NCBI RefSeq assembly: GCF_048771995.1
Contig: NC_133027.1
Location: 8,366,001-8,430,000, forward strand
DNA length: 64,000 nt
Direction of reading: 5' to 3'
From: Taeniopygia guttata
Taxonomy: Eukaryota > Chordata > Aves > Passeriformes > Estrildidae
Part shown: one piece after another, positions 13,071-26,556 of the stretch
How the letters are laid out: every line of letters begins with the position of its first letter
Numbering within the stretch: position 1 is the stretch's first letter
Program-made: the position numbers and the translations under genes
The notes under the pieces: model-generated
Seen by the model: only the letters and a program-made list of their open reading frames with translations
Databases searched by the model: none
What the model was told of the DNA's origin: nothing

Positions 13071-16000
13071 AAGCCTTACATTTCTATTCTTTTGCTAGAG
13101 CCAAAAATAAGATTCTGCAACTTGTTTCAAAAATTATTTTAACTTTTGCTATTTTGCCTGTGATCAGATCTGGAAGTGCCAAAATACTATGAGAAAAGCT
13201 GTTTTAATGTTAATTTTGGCCATGGACAGAAGCAGAAGTGTGAAAATTCTCACCACAAGCAATCTTTCACATTACATTTCTTTCCAGTGTGAAGTTTCAA
13301 GCAGTTAGAATTAACATTTGATTTTGGATCCTAATCGCAATTGAACCCAAACATTTTCAGGTACTTTCATCACTAATTAGGAAAGTTGAGTCTGTGTTTA
13401 CATAATAATAAATAGCTATTAAGAGCTGCCCCTGAGAGGATATGAGATCCAATGGACTTCCATTATACCAGTCCTTCAGCAAAGTATGATAAATTAAATG
13501 GTGGAAGTCAATACCATGGACTCTGATCAGAGTGAAAATTTTGTGGTTATAATAAAGTCTTTTGAGTCTTGAGAGTTCTACACTCAAAATGCTCAGATCC
13601 TTTTTCAGTGCTTATAACTGTGATGGCTGAATAATACCATGATCTCTGCAAATCTTCTTTTCCAGTCAGTGACATTCATGAAGAATGAATCTGACAGTTT
13701 GTATTCTAATAATTATTAGAAATAAAGACTAATTATAGATTTTTCTTATTAAGCAGTCTATGTTATTAATGAGAATAGCAGCTGTGACAAAATTTATGAA
13801 TTATCTGCACATTTATTTGAATAAAAGAAAGAAAAGATGGCAAGGAACTTCTTGAAAATGGAGGAGATTTCTGGTATCCATGGTTTTACAAAGTTGAGAT
13901 GCTAGGTATATGTTTGAAAGTATTATTTGTAAAGAAAACAAAATATGTAATAACACAAAGTACCTCAGTAAATTGAGAAGTCCCCTTTTATACTTAACAA
14001 GGCTAAAGGAAAAAATTAAAAAGAGGCACTATTTTTCCAAAAGATAATAATTAAGATTGCAAACTCTTTTTGTAACTAGAGATAATATCTAAATCAGAAA
14101 ATGCTAGAAAGTGTTATTTCCCTTTTAATAAGTAAAATACAGTGCACATTGCATGTCATATTAACTATCTGTGCATCTAGATCTGTTTTTCCTCTAAACT
14201 AATCAGTTGAAGGACAATCAATCATCTTTTGTCATTTTGAGTCAGGTTCACTGCTGTTGCTGATCTGGGTGGGCAGTTGTGTCAATCTGTGTGTATGTTT
14301 TGAAAAAGTGCAATGTATGTATGATGTAACTAGTGGGAATACATTTTGAACTGCGGCACCAGATAAACACCAGAGCAGAGAATGGCTATTGTTAGAGAGG
14401 ATGTTAAACACAGGCATAAGGAGAATGTGGCTTGGAAATCTGCCTTTAGATTTTGATCATTATTGGTGTTTGTTATTCTGTTATGCTATTTTGACGCTGA
14501 CAGTAATGTGTGGGTTTTTTTTTGTAAACTAGGCAGTCTTGTCTTAATTTTTGGTTATGTTCTCTAGCTGAGTAGAGTTAATGCAAGGTGACTGAAAAGC
14601 CACAGATGTGAATAGATAGACTTACAGGAAAATAATAAAGCCAGATATATGAACTTCATGTTCTTTAAGGTATTTGTTTTCTGAATGCTGTGTGCTTGCT
14701 CAGTCTTTATGTCTTTATAGAAAATTATTTTACTGCAGAATGCTCTATCAAATTGTTGTGTATCTCTTCTCACATGAAAACCCTGAAAACCACAAGACCT
14801 GTGTTTTTGAAAGGATTCTGGAGAGTATGATAGGACTGGAGAATCTGGGTGGATGATACTAATTTCAGAGCCAGGGCATTGCCCTATTACAGCCATAGCA
14901 ACTTCATATTCTTTTACTCTGTGGTTAATGCAAGACAATTCAGGGCAGCTTATCTCTCACGGTTATTTGCCTTGAGTGCTTCATTTTCACAGTATTGTGA
15001 GAACTGCTTTTGTAAGAAGTGGATACTCCTGTGTAAGGTGGGTTTTTCTTGTGTCAAAAAATCTCAGCAAATTTCTGGTGAGTATTCAGCAGAAAGATTT
15101 GACAAAATTTCTAGTAATGACACCCTTCAAGGCTCTTTCTTGAATTAAAATCAGGTGTTAAAGGTCATGATCTAAGTGTTGAATATAGATATATGTCTTA
15201 TACAGTGACTCACACGGAATTATGCAAAGCCGTCCATGGTTAAGGGAATCAATGAAATTACATGATTAGCAAGAAATCTTGTAAGCAAAGGCATGGAATA
15301 GATTTGACTCCAGAAGGTGGAAACTCCAGACATTTTCAGACAAAATGATCTGTTCTTTTGGATACTGCTCTGGTTGTGATGGCCAGATGCAGCACATTTT
15401 CAGCAAAAATGAGTTATTTTTCAGCAAAAGAAAGTGTCATGATGCGATTTTCTTTTGTCCCAGATGAGCTGAAGAAATGGAGGCACTAAACAGCTCTTCT
15501 GAGTGTTGAGCATCTGAAAATTGCAAAAGGAGAAATTCAGAGCAGTATCTTTTCCCCTTATTTCTGGAACTCATGAAATTGCTCTGAAAAAGAAATATAT
15601 ACTTTTATAGTAGACTAGATAGTGATAAACAGAAAGTTTTTGAAGAAAATAGCCCATTGGGAAGAAAGACTTAGATAACTCCAAAAGGTTTTTGTGGACC
15701 ATCTTCTCTTTGCCAGGCAAACAGAATACTGTGTCAAGAATGAAACATATTTTCAAAATAAAACATAACCACTGCTAGAGAATGAACTTCCTATCTCTCC
15801 ATTTACCAAGGATTGTTTTCCTCCTTTATTTTGCTTATAACTGCCTCACCTCTTTACTCCTTGCATTTGAACAGAAACATAAGAAATATGTTTCTAAAAT
15901 GACATGGATTTCCTTGAAGCATGTTCAGTAGGCACATCCTCTGGGGACACTGCATGGACCTGTTGCATGCTGATGAGGTAACCTGTGTAGAAAATAACTT

Positions 16001-17602
16001 TTTATACTTTGTTAGCACATTTCTGGTGGGAGTAGTCACCTGTTCTGTCTTAGCTGACACTGCAATGACACTGCATCCCAAGTCAAGCACTGATCATGAT
16101 TGCTATTGCATACTTGCCACCTCTTAGGGCATCTATTATTACAAGATACCGCAAGTATTGCACCCCATGTTCCAGGCTACATACACATAAAGTTATTCCC
16201 TAAGTCCTTTCTGAAGATAAGAGAATCTCTTGTTTTCAAGCAGCTGACATTCATCTGTGTTTCTCAACATGTACTCTGTACACTGCCATCCGTTTGTAAG
16301 ATCTGAGATGGAATCTGAAAAAATGGCACTAGAACCTTACATTTTAATACATTATAAAAGTATTCCTACACAGGTGAGTGAGCAAGCAACAAATTCAAAC
16401 TAAATAATAATAATAAAAAAATCTCAACAGAAAATGCAAAAAAAGATTCAGAAACTAGTAAACTAAAAATAAGACTATGAAAAACTATAAAAGATGGTAT
16501 ATGAGTAGTTTTTTGAGTAATAAATATGGTTTAGTTTAGAAAAATAAAAGAGAAGCACAGATCTAGATGATAAGGAGTGTAGTAAATCATGTCATATAGA
16601 TTCATGCAAGAAGAATAATTTTCTATACATCATATGCGGGTTCATGTGTCTGTGGCTTTTCTCAGAGGTGTTAAAATAGGTAGCCACTTAAACAAAATAT
16701 TCAGTAAGTTACATTTCATAACCCAGGTTTGACCAGTGTTGGAATTTATTTAGAGATCTATACATTGTGCTATACCTACCATGTGATAGCTCCAAAGCCA
16801 GCAAATGGCCTTTCTTCTCTCTTTTTAAATTTTTTTTAAAATAATCTCTTATTGAGAAAGATAGTGACTGTGAACCAGGGCAGACAAGGAAAGGGGAAAC
16901 ACCAAATCATTGACCCCCGCTCTCATGTGATGCTAAAAGATTATGATCCATTGAAAAAAATTCTCCTATTCCATTGTAGTGTTTGTAGTTGTCTTTTAAA
17001 TTCATAGCGTGTTTTAAATTCATAGTGATTGCTGCTACCTGCCAAAAGCCTGGCATGGCTTGCTTGCCATTGGTACAGAATATCTGCCATTGTGTTTCAT
17101 GACCCACTAAAAAATGAGCTTTTCCTGCAAGGATCTCAGGAGTTCAGTGTTTATTTCAATAACTATCTCACAAGTTTTCCTTCCACCAAGTAAGAACCGT
17201 TCTGCCCCATGGGCTTTTCTCTCCTTTAAGCCAATAGTGCCCCGTGTGCGCTCTCTCTGCAGCACTGCTCCCACATGCAACTGGTTTGACTAAGGATAGG
17301 GACATGGGGGCCTCCCAGCAACAGAATTGAGATGTTTGTTTTTCTACTCATTGATGTGATTTTTATCTTCTCTTCCTTGTTTCTTTTCTTTCCTGTCAGC
17401 TGAAATTTCCCCCTCCATTTCTCTAGTGATTCTCATCACCCTAGGCTCATGGAGGTCATTCAATATGGAGAGCTAATTTTTTCTTATTTGGGAGCTTGCT
17501 TGCCAAGCAAGTCTTCACAATTTCTCAGACCTCTGCAGGCAACTAAAATAATTACAGGATTAAACTAATTAATAATATGCATAGAAAAATTACTCTTCTT
17601 AC
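13071..17602. other. AT-rich noncoding stretch, no gene recognised
   Basis: No repeat family or exon recognised. Several overlapping small frames exist on both strands at 14564-15148 and 15854-16306. Their mutual overlap and lack of domains fit chance. Short A-rich and TAA-rich runs occur near 16400-16450. Confidence 0.55.
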
Positions 17603-17793
17603 AGAGGGTGCTCTGAGGTTGCCCAGAGAAGCTGTGGCTGCCCCATTCCTGGAAGTATTCAAGGCCAGGTTGTATGGGGCTCTGAGCAACTTGGTCTAGT
17701 GGAAGGTGTCCCTGCCTATGGCAGGGTGGTTGGAACAAGATGATCTTTAAAGTTTCTTCCAACTCAAGCCATTCTATGACTCTATGATTCTAC
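17603..17793 (+). mobile_element. CR1 LINE 3'-end fragment
   Basis: Recognisable as the terminal part of CR1: a GGTTGCCCAGAGAAGCTGTGG segment, then the GGGGCTCTGAGCAAC, GGTCTAGTGGAAGGTGTCCC and GGCAGGG-TGGTTGGAAC blocks. It ends in the diagnostic TTCCAACTC...ATTCTATGACTCTATGATTC terminus. It is 5'-truncated, as almost all CR1 copies are. The minus-strand open frame across it is an artefact of the repeat. Confidence 0.95.
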
Positions 17794-19462
17794 AATTTAT
17801 AATATACATGTGCACTTTTATCTGCATAGGTCTGATTTCTACATACACTGTTGTAGCTGCTATTACAGTGTTGTTTCAGATAGAGCATTACTGATAACCA
17901 CTCTAAACCTCGCTTCATGTACAGTAAATTCTTTTAACACTCTGTGCTTACCTAGTACACCATATTGTACATTCATTACCTGATGACACATGAAACAGGA
18001 CACTGATAACAAAACTCAATTCTCTATATATTTATTTTGTTTTTCTCTTTTTTTAACCTTTTTTTCGTTGGATTTACTGAGTTTGTTGCTGTGAGGTTTG
18101 TTTAAGATACATGATTCTTACTGTATTCAGGATAAACAGTGAGGAAATTCAAACAATCTCAAAAGCAAGGAGTGGGAAGCAAAAACGAATAGTTAGACAG
18201 GGCTACGCAGGCAGGGGCAAGCAGTAGGACTCCACAATGTGTGTTGAAAATTGTATATAACTTTGGGCATGCATGCATGCATGCACACAGACAACACTCT
18301 TTATTATTGATGGGGCCATGACAACCATTACAAAGAATTTTAATAATGAAATAAAAATTAAATGTTTGTGGCCATAATAATAGCTTTAAAGGTAACAAAA
18401 TCAAGCCAGCAAGATTGGATTTTAGTTATTCGTCTGCTCTGTTGGTAATATACCACTGCATAGAGTGATGCTTCAAAAAGGGTTTTGTATCATACATCTA
18501 TTTTGGTCTGTTCTCACCATGGTGTCTCATGGTGCCTTCTGATTAAGTAAATTTTTTTCTTTTTTTAATCTCAGACTAAATGTGATTTAAATATTCCTCA
18601 AGGTATTATCTGAATTAAAAGGGATGACTATTGCTAGTAGCATGTTTTCTTCTTAATAGCACAATGCACACAGCTTCTTCTGCTCTCCATCCTTATGCTG
18701 CATGCTACTTAACTGTGGCTTTTAAGGTTTCATCAATTCCTACTGACACTTTATTGATAAATAAGTCATTCAGAAATCCAACTGCATCTTAATTTGAAGG
18801 GTTATGAGGCTGAGAGGGTACTGAATAATTTTTTTTGCTCTTTCTTTTACCTCCCACAGCAGGAAAACCCCACCCAGTAAATCTTTGATGAAGGGATTAT
18901 AAATGTTAAGGAATTCACAGAAGGAACTTAAATTTCCCATGAATAAGGGAAAGAATCACAGCTGGATGCTCTCCCTATTTGAACTCAGAGTTAGCAATGG
19001 CCTGGGGTAACTATTGACCATCTCTGAAATGCAAAGCATGAAGAACCTCACCTTCCTTAGCCACGTAGGCTATGGGTGAGCCAACACTTTCTCTGACTGC
19101 TTCACAAAGAGTGGAAGGCAAACAAACACGTGGCCAATGCATATCCTGAAACAGGTGCCTTGAGCATGTGAGCTGAGGGAGGGATGACATTTCTCATGGA
19201 GTGGTCTGATGTCCAAGTGAGTGGGAAGAGAGGTCACAGGAGGATTGCCACAGCCTTGGTGTGATGCCAGCCTCACGTCTTGCCCCTTTCTATTATCTTC
19301 ATTTTTGGAGCAGTAGGAATTTTTTCCCTCTGGAAGCCTCTTCTACAACAATAACTGAGGGAGAATGCACAAGTCCATAGTGCCATAGTGCCAATACCTC
19401 CTTCTCAGAGAGGTACTCCACAACTGGGCAAAAATCCTACCAAGAAAATAGCTTACATTGGT
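17794..19462. other. Noncoding stretch; small (GCAT)n tract
   Basis: Unique sequence. A GCAT tetranucleotide run lies at about 18268-18286. The segment 19000-19280 is somewhat richer in G+C and holds a 68-codon minus-strand frame without recognisable domains. Confidence 0.55.
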
Positions 19463-19737
19463 GTAGATCGCAGAATTGTTAAGGCTGGAAAAGATTTTTG
19501 AGATCAAGTCTGTTAACCCAGCACTGCCATCTTCGCCACTAAACCATGATCCCAGGTGCCCCATCTACATGTTTTTTGAACACTTGATGATGATTCCACC
19601 ACTTCATTGGGCAGCCTGTTCCAGTGCCTGAATACTTTTCAATAAAGAAATTGTTCATAGTAACTAATCTAACCCTTCACTGGTGCAACTTGAGCCATTT
19701 CCTCTTGTCCTGTCACTTGTTACCTGGGAGAAGGTAT
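19463..19737 (-). mobile_element. CR1 LINE 3'-end fragment
   Basis: On the minus strand this is a CR1 3' region. Read on the plus strand it has GGCTGGAAAAGATTTTTGAGATC near the 3' terminus, then CCCAGCACTGCC, and GGGCAGCCTGTTCCAGTGCCTGA further in, the reverse complements of familiar CR1 blocks. It ends around the CTCTTGTCCTGTCACTTGTTA block at 19700-19730. Its diverged terminus lacks an intact octamer repeat. Confidence 0.93.
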
Positions 19738-21032
19738 CATCTACTGATAAACTTAGATCAGACCAGCAACACACAGAATTGAAGCTTAATTCGTGTTGTC
19801 TCACTGATCAAGAAAGTCCAAATTCTTTTGTTTTCTATTTCTTCCCATGATGCTACACAATGTTTCTTGACACAACATAGTTCTTAGGCGATTGTCTAGA
19901 CTCCACTTTGGCAGTATGCCACATTTTCTTGCCAACTGGGTCATAAATTGTACTGAAACCATCTAACTTCTGATTTTTAATGACCTTTAAAACTAGTTAT
20001 TGGACTTCTGCTTCTTGGGGAATCCACAAGTGTCATTTTAGGTGCAGACCTAGACTGATATGAGCTCACTTGGATAAACATGGATAGTCCAGCATATTGT
20101 GACTTTTAATCAATTACATTGATTTATTGCCCTTATTGATTCACTGATGTACATTGAATGATTTGATTTCTTAGATTTCTTTGTGGGGTGGGAGAGAGGG
20201 GAGGAAACAGAGGCTTTTTATTAGTATCAATTTTTCTGTGAAGCTATAAATGGTAAAATGCCAGGATGCAATGTGTTCTGGTGATATATTGGACACAATT
20301 AAATTGAACAATGACTTGCTTATAAATCAAAGCAAAGGAGGAATCATAAACCATTCCTAACCAAGTGACCATAGAGATTTTGAGATGAAAGGAGGAGCAG
20401 TTGTTTTTCCCACGATAGATACTCAATTATTTGTGCTCTGTCATGCATGGATAACAAACAAATCTTTAAATAATTTCACTTTAATGTGTTTTTTCTTTAC
20501 TGGTTTTAGAATTGATTTTTAAAATTTTTATTCTATTAAGTAGTGGTGTATATTTAAAAGGTAAACCATACATTATAAAAACAACAGCAGCCTGAGAAAA
20601 AAACATAAAAAAGTAAGGTGGGTTGTTTTACTTTTTTTGTCTTTCAGTTCTCTGTCAAATAAAAGGCAGAATAAGAGAAAATCACATTTATAACTTATTC
20701 AGCAGATTTGATTCTCAGGGACAATATGTTCTAATGCAATAGTATAATCAGTTCTTTCCTGCCTCTCCTATAAATGGGGCATTGTGCTGTAGTATAGCAC
20801 AATAAACTGGTAAAAAACAAAAGGACTCTTTTCTAGAAATAGTCTATTTTAAAGGCAGGATACTATTGAATTGTGTCTTGTGGTACTACACAAACTTCGT
20901 AAACACTGATGTGGATAATGTTCACAAAGTAACATATCTGCTTATCAATTCCCTGCTTTATTAATTCAACACTTTTTAACATACTTGAAAAGAACAAGCA
21001 TAGATTTGTGATAAAAGCATCAAAAATAATGT
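19738..21032. other. Noncoding, nothing recognised
   Basis: AT-rich unique sequence without a supported feature. Confidence 0.5.
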
Positions 21033-21105
21033 CAGTCAGAGGACCTGGGCTCTATTCCTGATCCTACTGAAGATTCACTGCAGAAATATTACCTAAGCCA
21101 CTATC
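21033..21105 (+). mobile_element. MIR-like SINE relic (core)
   Basis: The block AGAGGACCTGGGCTCTATTC followed by CTGATCCTACTGA and, further on, TTACCTAAGCCAC parallels the MIR core ('gga gac ctg ggt tct a..tcc' leading to 'gca agt cac'). It is diverged and partial, so confidence is limited. Confidence 0.45.
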
Positions 21106-23772
21106 TTCAAAGTTCACAGACATTAAGTTTGGATCACTTTTATGATCATCTCATCCAATCTTCTATATAACGTAGGCAAATAACTTTTGCAGGATTTCTA
21201 CTTCAAGTCTATATTGCACTTGAGCTGGAGAAAATTAGACACTTAAATCTCAGGCAGAAGGGGCCAAGGATTTGAATCCTCTTTGCCAAAGTGATGGACA
21301 TCTTCCATTTTCTTCTTGAAGTTAAAGACAGCTGTGCATGTTCAATACCTCTAAAAATAAGGCCATCTTGAACAACCTTTACCATCTTTCAGTAAGGTTA
21401 TTTATATTTCTCTACCTCTCATCGTTGTTATGAATTCACTGCTATTTGTAAGGCACTTGAAGGGAGGTGTTATAGAAATTGAAAATATAGCCATACATCA
21501 TTTGCATTGACTTGAATGTATTCTGAGAGAGAGAGAGCATGAGACAGAAAGAGAAAGAGAGAGAGAGATATCGTTCTAGATACAGAGACAATGCAAGTAT
21601 AAGGCTGTTTTTCCTCTCTCCTGGTCATGTATTTATCTGCATGCACAAAATATTTAGAGATATCAATGTCATATACAGAGGAAACTAGGATTTTCTGGGG
21701 AACATAGAGAGAATAGGTTAATAAGAAAGTAGAAAGGTAAAATAAACCAAATAGACTTGAAAGTAGGAAGGGCACTGCTGAAATGTCTTTACAGTGGGCA
21801 CTTTTTTCTTTTGAGCAGAGGCAGTGCAGAAGAAAATACTTGGATGATTTAAAATGCAGTGTTGAAACAGCCTTGCTTCTTGCATAGGTCTTCTGAATGG
21901 GATTTGGTTCTGTGTGAAATTAAATGCATTGCATTTCTAACACCCGGGACATATTAGAAAGTGATCTGCATTGCCTTGGGATTTTTAGCTCATGCACAAT
22001 TTGAGTATATAACCACAACAATTAAAATGCAAGCATACTTTCTCAAATAAATACTTAATTTAATCTTCCTTCAGGACAAAAATATTTTTATATATATAAC
22101 ATATATGTACATATGTATATAAATATTTGTAATTTTGTTTTTGCTTTGTTTCGAGGAGATCATATGAAAAATATCTTTCCTTAACGATGCACTACAAGTA
22201 AATCCCCACAGAAAACATGCCAGAATTGTCAAGCAATGCTTGGCATATCTTTAGTACAGAGCAGGACACATAACAAGATTTACCCACTGCCTTGGAGACA
22301 GAGAAGGGGTTGTCATGAGGACAGTTCTTCAGAGTTTTTACAAAAATGCATGGCTCCATCTGTCTTCCCTCTTTTCCTTGGCTACGAGAACAGCCTAGCA
22401 ATTTCAATAACCCAACAAGGGACCTCATGCACCAGGAGAAGTGAGGAACAGATTTTTCAATTTGGCACCATTCTGATTTATTTTTTTTTTAATGGCAGTT
22501 GAAATAATTATCCGCAACTACAGGCAGCTGATGGATAGCATGTTTAATCTGTGGATCCAGCTTCACGCTCTGCACTGTGTACTGAGGATAAACAGGGATG
22601 TTATGAGTGAGAGAGTTGTATGAAATAGTTCAAATACAAATCAAAGCTAGAGTGGTTTGTCTTTTTACTGACTTCACAGAAAGGAAACTACTGGAGCAGT
22701 TTTACAGGCATCACCTGATTTCACAGGGTCTAAAAGAATAAACAATAAGATGCTGATGCCCTGACCCTGAAATGGTCATGCTTAAAGCCATAGCCATAGT
22801 CATATATAAAATATAAACATGTACACACAATCAAAACATATGCATATAATCAAAGGCCAGCTATATTTTAGCGTGACTGTATAGAAAAACTCTGCTTACT
22901 TATTGGCTAGGACATATCCCACTGTAAATTTCAAAACTCACAATGATATTTTTTTCTGATGGAGGAAAATGGGAAGTTTCAGTACACTGAATTTGCTAAG
23001 CCAGATAATTACTTTAACATAGTTTTGTAGCCCAGTGGATTGTTTTTAGAAGATTTAACATCTTTCAGGATCCATCACTTTTGATATTTAGATATTGAAG
23101 GATTTTTAGACTATTTGATGGGGTAGGTAGTATGGGAAGCATCCCCAAGCTTCAAATCACAGGTGATTTTTTTGAGATTTGTCTATTAGACTAATGCAAG
23201 AAATCTTATTTCCCTCTCCAACTGATCCCACTGCTCATTTTTTTTGCTTTTTTTCCCCCTACTTCAGAGGTGGTGTTTCATAGTCATAGGCTTAAAGGAC
23301 AGACTTCCCCAATGGCTACAATTTTCTGACAGTGCGTTTCCTGGTAGCTTTGCAATTACTTTCCAGAAACTGTAGCTTTTTCAAACAGTTCTTTGAGCAC
23401 AGGGCAGAAGATGCAGTTGCACATATTTTGGTGAAATTTTGACCTCCAGGTAGATTTCCTTTATATTGTTCTGCTGCTGTTATTATGATTTCAGCTATAG
23501 CAATACCTAGAAGATCTAGACCTGGACCAGACAAAAACCTAGCAGTTATTGCACTCTGAGTTGTACAAACAAAGAACAAAATTAAGTCTTTGTCTCAAAA
23601 CTTATAGACCATGTATCAGGTAAGAAGTGTAAAGGATAAGTGAGCAGAAAAGTATAATAAAATACTGTTTATCATCATAGGGTCTTGATATATCAAAATC
23701 TTAATTCTTGTAACTCTTTTCATAGGGACCAGGGCAAAGGAGAGTTATAAGGAAGGTAATGAAACAGCTCTG
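21106..23772. other. Noncoding stretch with (GA)n and (TA)n low-complexity tracts
   Basis: A GA-rich run occurs at about 21519-21570 and a TA-rich run at 22085-22130. No exon or repeat family is recognised; small frames on both strands at 22192-22502 overlap each other and look random. Confidence 0.55.
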
Positions 23773-23796
23773 TTCATAGGAAATTCCTCCTATGAA
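23773..23796. repeat. Perfect 9-bp inverted repeat (hairpin), 6-base loop
   Basis: Arm TTCATAGGA at 23773-23781 is exactly complementary to TCCTATGAA at 23788-23796, separated by AATTCC. It is a small cruciform/hairpin-capable site in unique sequence, with no adjacent gene to suggest a function. Confidence 0.9.
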
Positions 23797-26341
23797 TGAA
23801 AATAATAGAAATTGTGCTTAAAATATAGCCCCAGTAGATGAGGAGACTGGTTTTATAGACTGATCAAAATAGACGTTTTGTCACTTTAAGATGATGGACG
23901 AGTTGGCTTTGAAAATTGAACTAATTAGCTGTTATTGGATGAAATATCAAAGGAGAGTACAAAAAAACAAAGTGATGAAGAAGAAGGGAATGAATAAATC
24001 TGAGGCACTGTGAAAATGATCTTTACTTCAGCCTTAACAACTGCTTGCTGTGGGACAAAGCTATTTGCAGCAAGAGAAAAGAAGGACTTTATAGGAGTAG
24101 AATTTTAGAAGGGGAGTATCTCAGCCCCATGGATGGAGGGGAAACCGAGGTTTGGCTGTGGTACTGAGGGTGCACCTGGAAGACCCAGTGCCTCACTAGA
24201 TTCATGTCTGCACTGCAGGGCAAACATAGTTGTGTAGGAGCACTAAGCATGTCCATTGCTGCTGAGGAAAATGAGCTCTGACCCCTCCTTACAAGCACAG
24301 CAGGGTTTGTATAGGCAGAAAGGTGAGAGTCACCCCTGGGGATGGTGGGCGCCTGCCAAGGGCTCTGGCAGTCTGGCTGCATTTGCCTTTTAAAGCCTTC
24401 ACATCTGTGCCCCTGGCAGCATGGCTTTTAATTATCCTTTAAAGCTCTGCCTCTCCCCACTTTAGTCAGGAGAGCATAAGAAGAGATTTTCTTTCTACCT
24501 CTTCAGTGTCAAGAAAGGCTGCTTTGTTTTTGCTTTCCCTTGAATATACTGATCTCTGAGACACTTCATAATTATCCCCTATTTCAACCTTAGCTGATGC
24601 TTTTTTCTCCTCTCCCTTTTTGTGATTTATTTCTTTTTTTTTTTAATTTTATAAAGAGTGCTTTTTAATTATGTTTTTTGGTTGCATTTTAATCATGGTT
24701 TTATTGCCCCTTACAGCACCTTGAGCATAGTATAAATATTATCATAGCCTTTCAATGTTTAAAGGATACCATGTCTGTTATGATAAAATATGTCAATACT
24801 AAATGTGTTAGGAACAGTCACTTTTCTTTCTCATATGGTCCTTGGTTGTTGTTCTGTACCAAATATGCTTAACAGCCCTCAGCTTAGCTTTTCTGTGTGA
24901 AGAACTAGGGTATAACCAGTTTCTGTTGTTTTTAAGAAGAAAGAAAAATCACAGCCTCTGGCTCAGTTGCTCAGCTAACGTAAAATGGCACAGTGTTATT
25001 AAAATCAATGAGACCTGGGCCAGGTTGGTCTAGCCAGGCTATTGAGTGATACTAATATATCATAAAGTACATTACATTTCTAGAGTAATAATAGAGCTAG
25101 AAATTTCCAATGGTGTCCCAAATTTTAGGCTGATTCACTTACAAATTACAGTGCTGGGTGAAGGGCATCAGAAACAACAGTCCTGGTGCTTCTTTTAATG
25201 TAAATGCATATTATTTTTCTCTGGGTGAAATTCTGACAAATTTTAATCTTTTTTGGATCCAGCAGAGATTCAAACCATGTTTTTAGATATGTGAGGGATT
25301 TTTAGTATTGATACCCCATTCATGGTGGCTTTTACACTTCATGATAGTATTTTTTTAGTTATTCTTCCAATTCAAACATGGAAGAACCAATGACTGAACT
25401 TTGATTTCGTAGCTGAGAGCATCTGGACAGAATGTGATGTGCACATGTCATCTCATGAAAGGTCACACGAAGTGTAACACAACTTTATTCAAAGGCAGAA
25501 AATTGGTAGGGGGTCTGTATGTCCTCAACAACTCGACTGTACACTCCTACATCACAGGATCAGGGCCTCACTAAATCCCGTGTGTGAAAAATTCCTTCGA
25601 GAAGATAAAATAAGGGCCATCACAATGGAAGCATTTTGATCAACAGCACAAAAAGTAGCTGCCTGCAAAGAATTACATGAACACCTGAGACCACAGCATG
25701 GCAATGGCAACTCCCTGCTGCACAAAAGACAAATTACAAGCACATTTTCTGGAAAATATGTCCCTGATGTTGTGCAGGTGTTTTTGATGCTCACATTTGG
25801 ATTTTTGTTCTTCTGAATTTCATTATCATATGGATAATATTGCAGATTTTAACAGATTGATTTTAACAAAAGGTTCTGCTTAGTTACTTCCTTGTTGATG
25901 TCTGGGACTTTAAATTTATTGCATGGATTTAAATGTCAAGCAGTTTGGAAGTCCTGAAAACATTGTCCCTTACTGTAAGGCTATGCAGGATCAGTGTCCA
26001 AGAAAGGACTCTGAAAGGGTCAAATTGAAGAGACTTCAGGGCAACCCCATCTGTATGTAAACATCAGAGTCTGGATGAGCTCCAAGGATTAAAGGAAGTG
26101 TTTAAAGGTTAGTGCTCCTAACAGTTGTAGCAGGGAATCATTAACCAGATTCCAGAGATCCTGGAAATGTGGAATTTCTATATTATTGGCAGATTCTTTG
26201 TTTTTAATGAAAAGACTTTCAAGCCACAAGTCTTTAATGAAGAAAAAATTTTTCAGGTTAATCAAGCCATTCTTTCTCCATCAAGGAGATTATGTTTTCT
26301 TACTATTTTCACAGGAGTTTATTCATTATTTCAAAATAAAT
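23797..26341. other. Noncoding stretch; local GC-richer patch at 24100-24420
   Basis: The patch at about 24100-24420 is richer in G+C than its surroundings and keeps a 97-codon minus-strand frame (24089-24382) with a Ser/Pro-rich translation and no domain I recognise. It might be an unidentified old repeat or a regulatory element. The remainder is AT-rich, with T-runs near 24630-24680. Confidence 0.5.
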
Positions 26342-26556
26342 AATAGAATCATAGAAGCACAGAATATGTTGAGTTGGAAGGCACAGATCAGGATCATGGA
26401 GTCTAATTCCTGGCCCTGTCCAGGTCGCCCCAAGAATCCTATCAAGTGCCTGAAATCATTGCCCAAAAACTCTTTCTGAACTCAGACTAGCTTGGTGTTC
26501 AGACCACTTCCCTGGGAAGCCTGTTCCAATGCTCAACCACCCTCTGGGCAAAAACT
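26342..26556 (-). mobile_element. CR1 LINE 3'-end fragment
   Basis: The plus strand begins AATAGAATCATAGAAGCACAG, the reverse complement of the CR1 octamer terminus. It continues with GTTGAGTTGGAAGG, CCTGGCCCTGTCCAGG, CCAAGAATCCTATCAAGTGCC and GGGAAGCCTGTTCCAATGC, ending at CACCCTCTGGGCAAAAACTCC. This is a minus-strand 5'-truncated CR1 of an avian subfamily also seen at 53755-54096. Confidence 0.95.
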
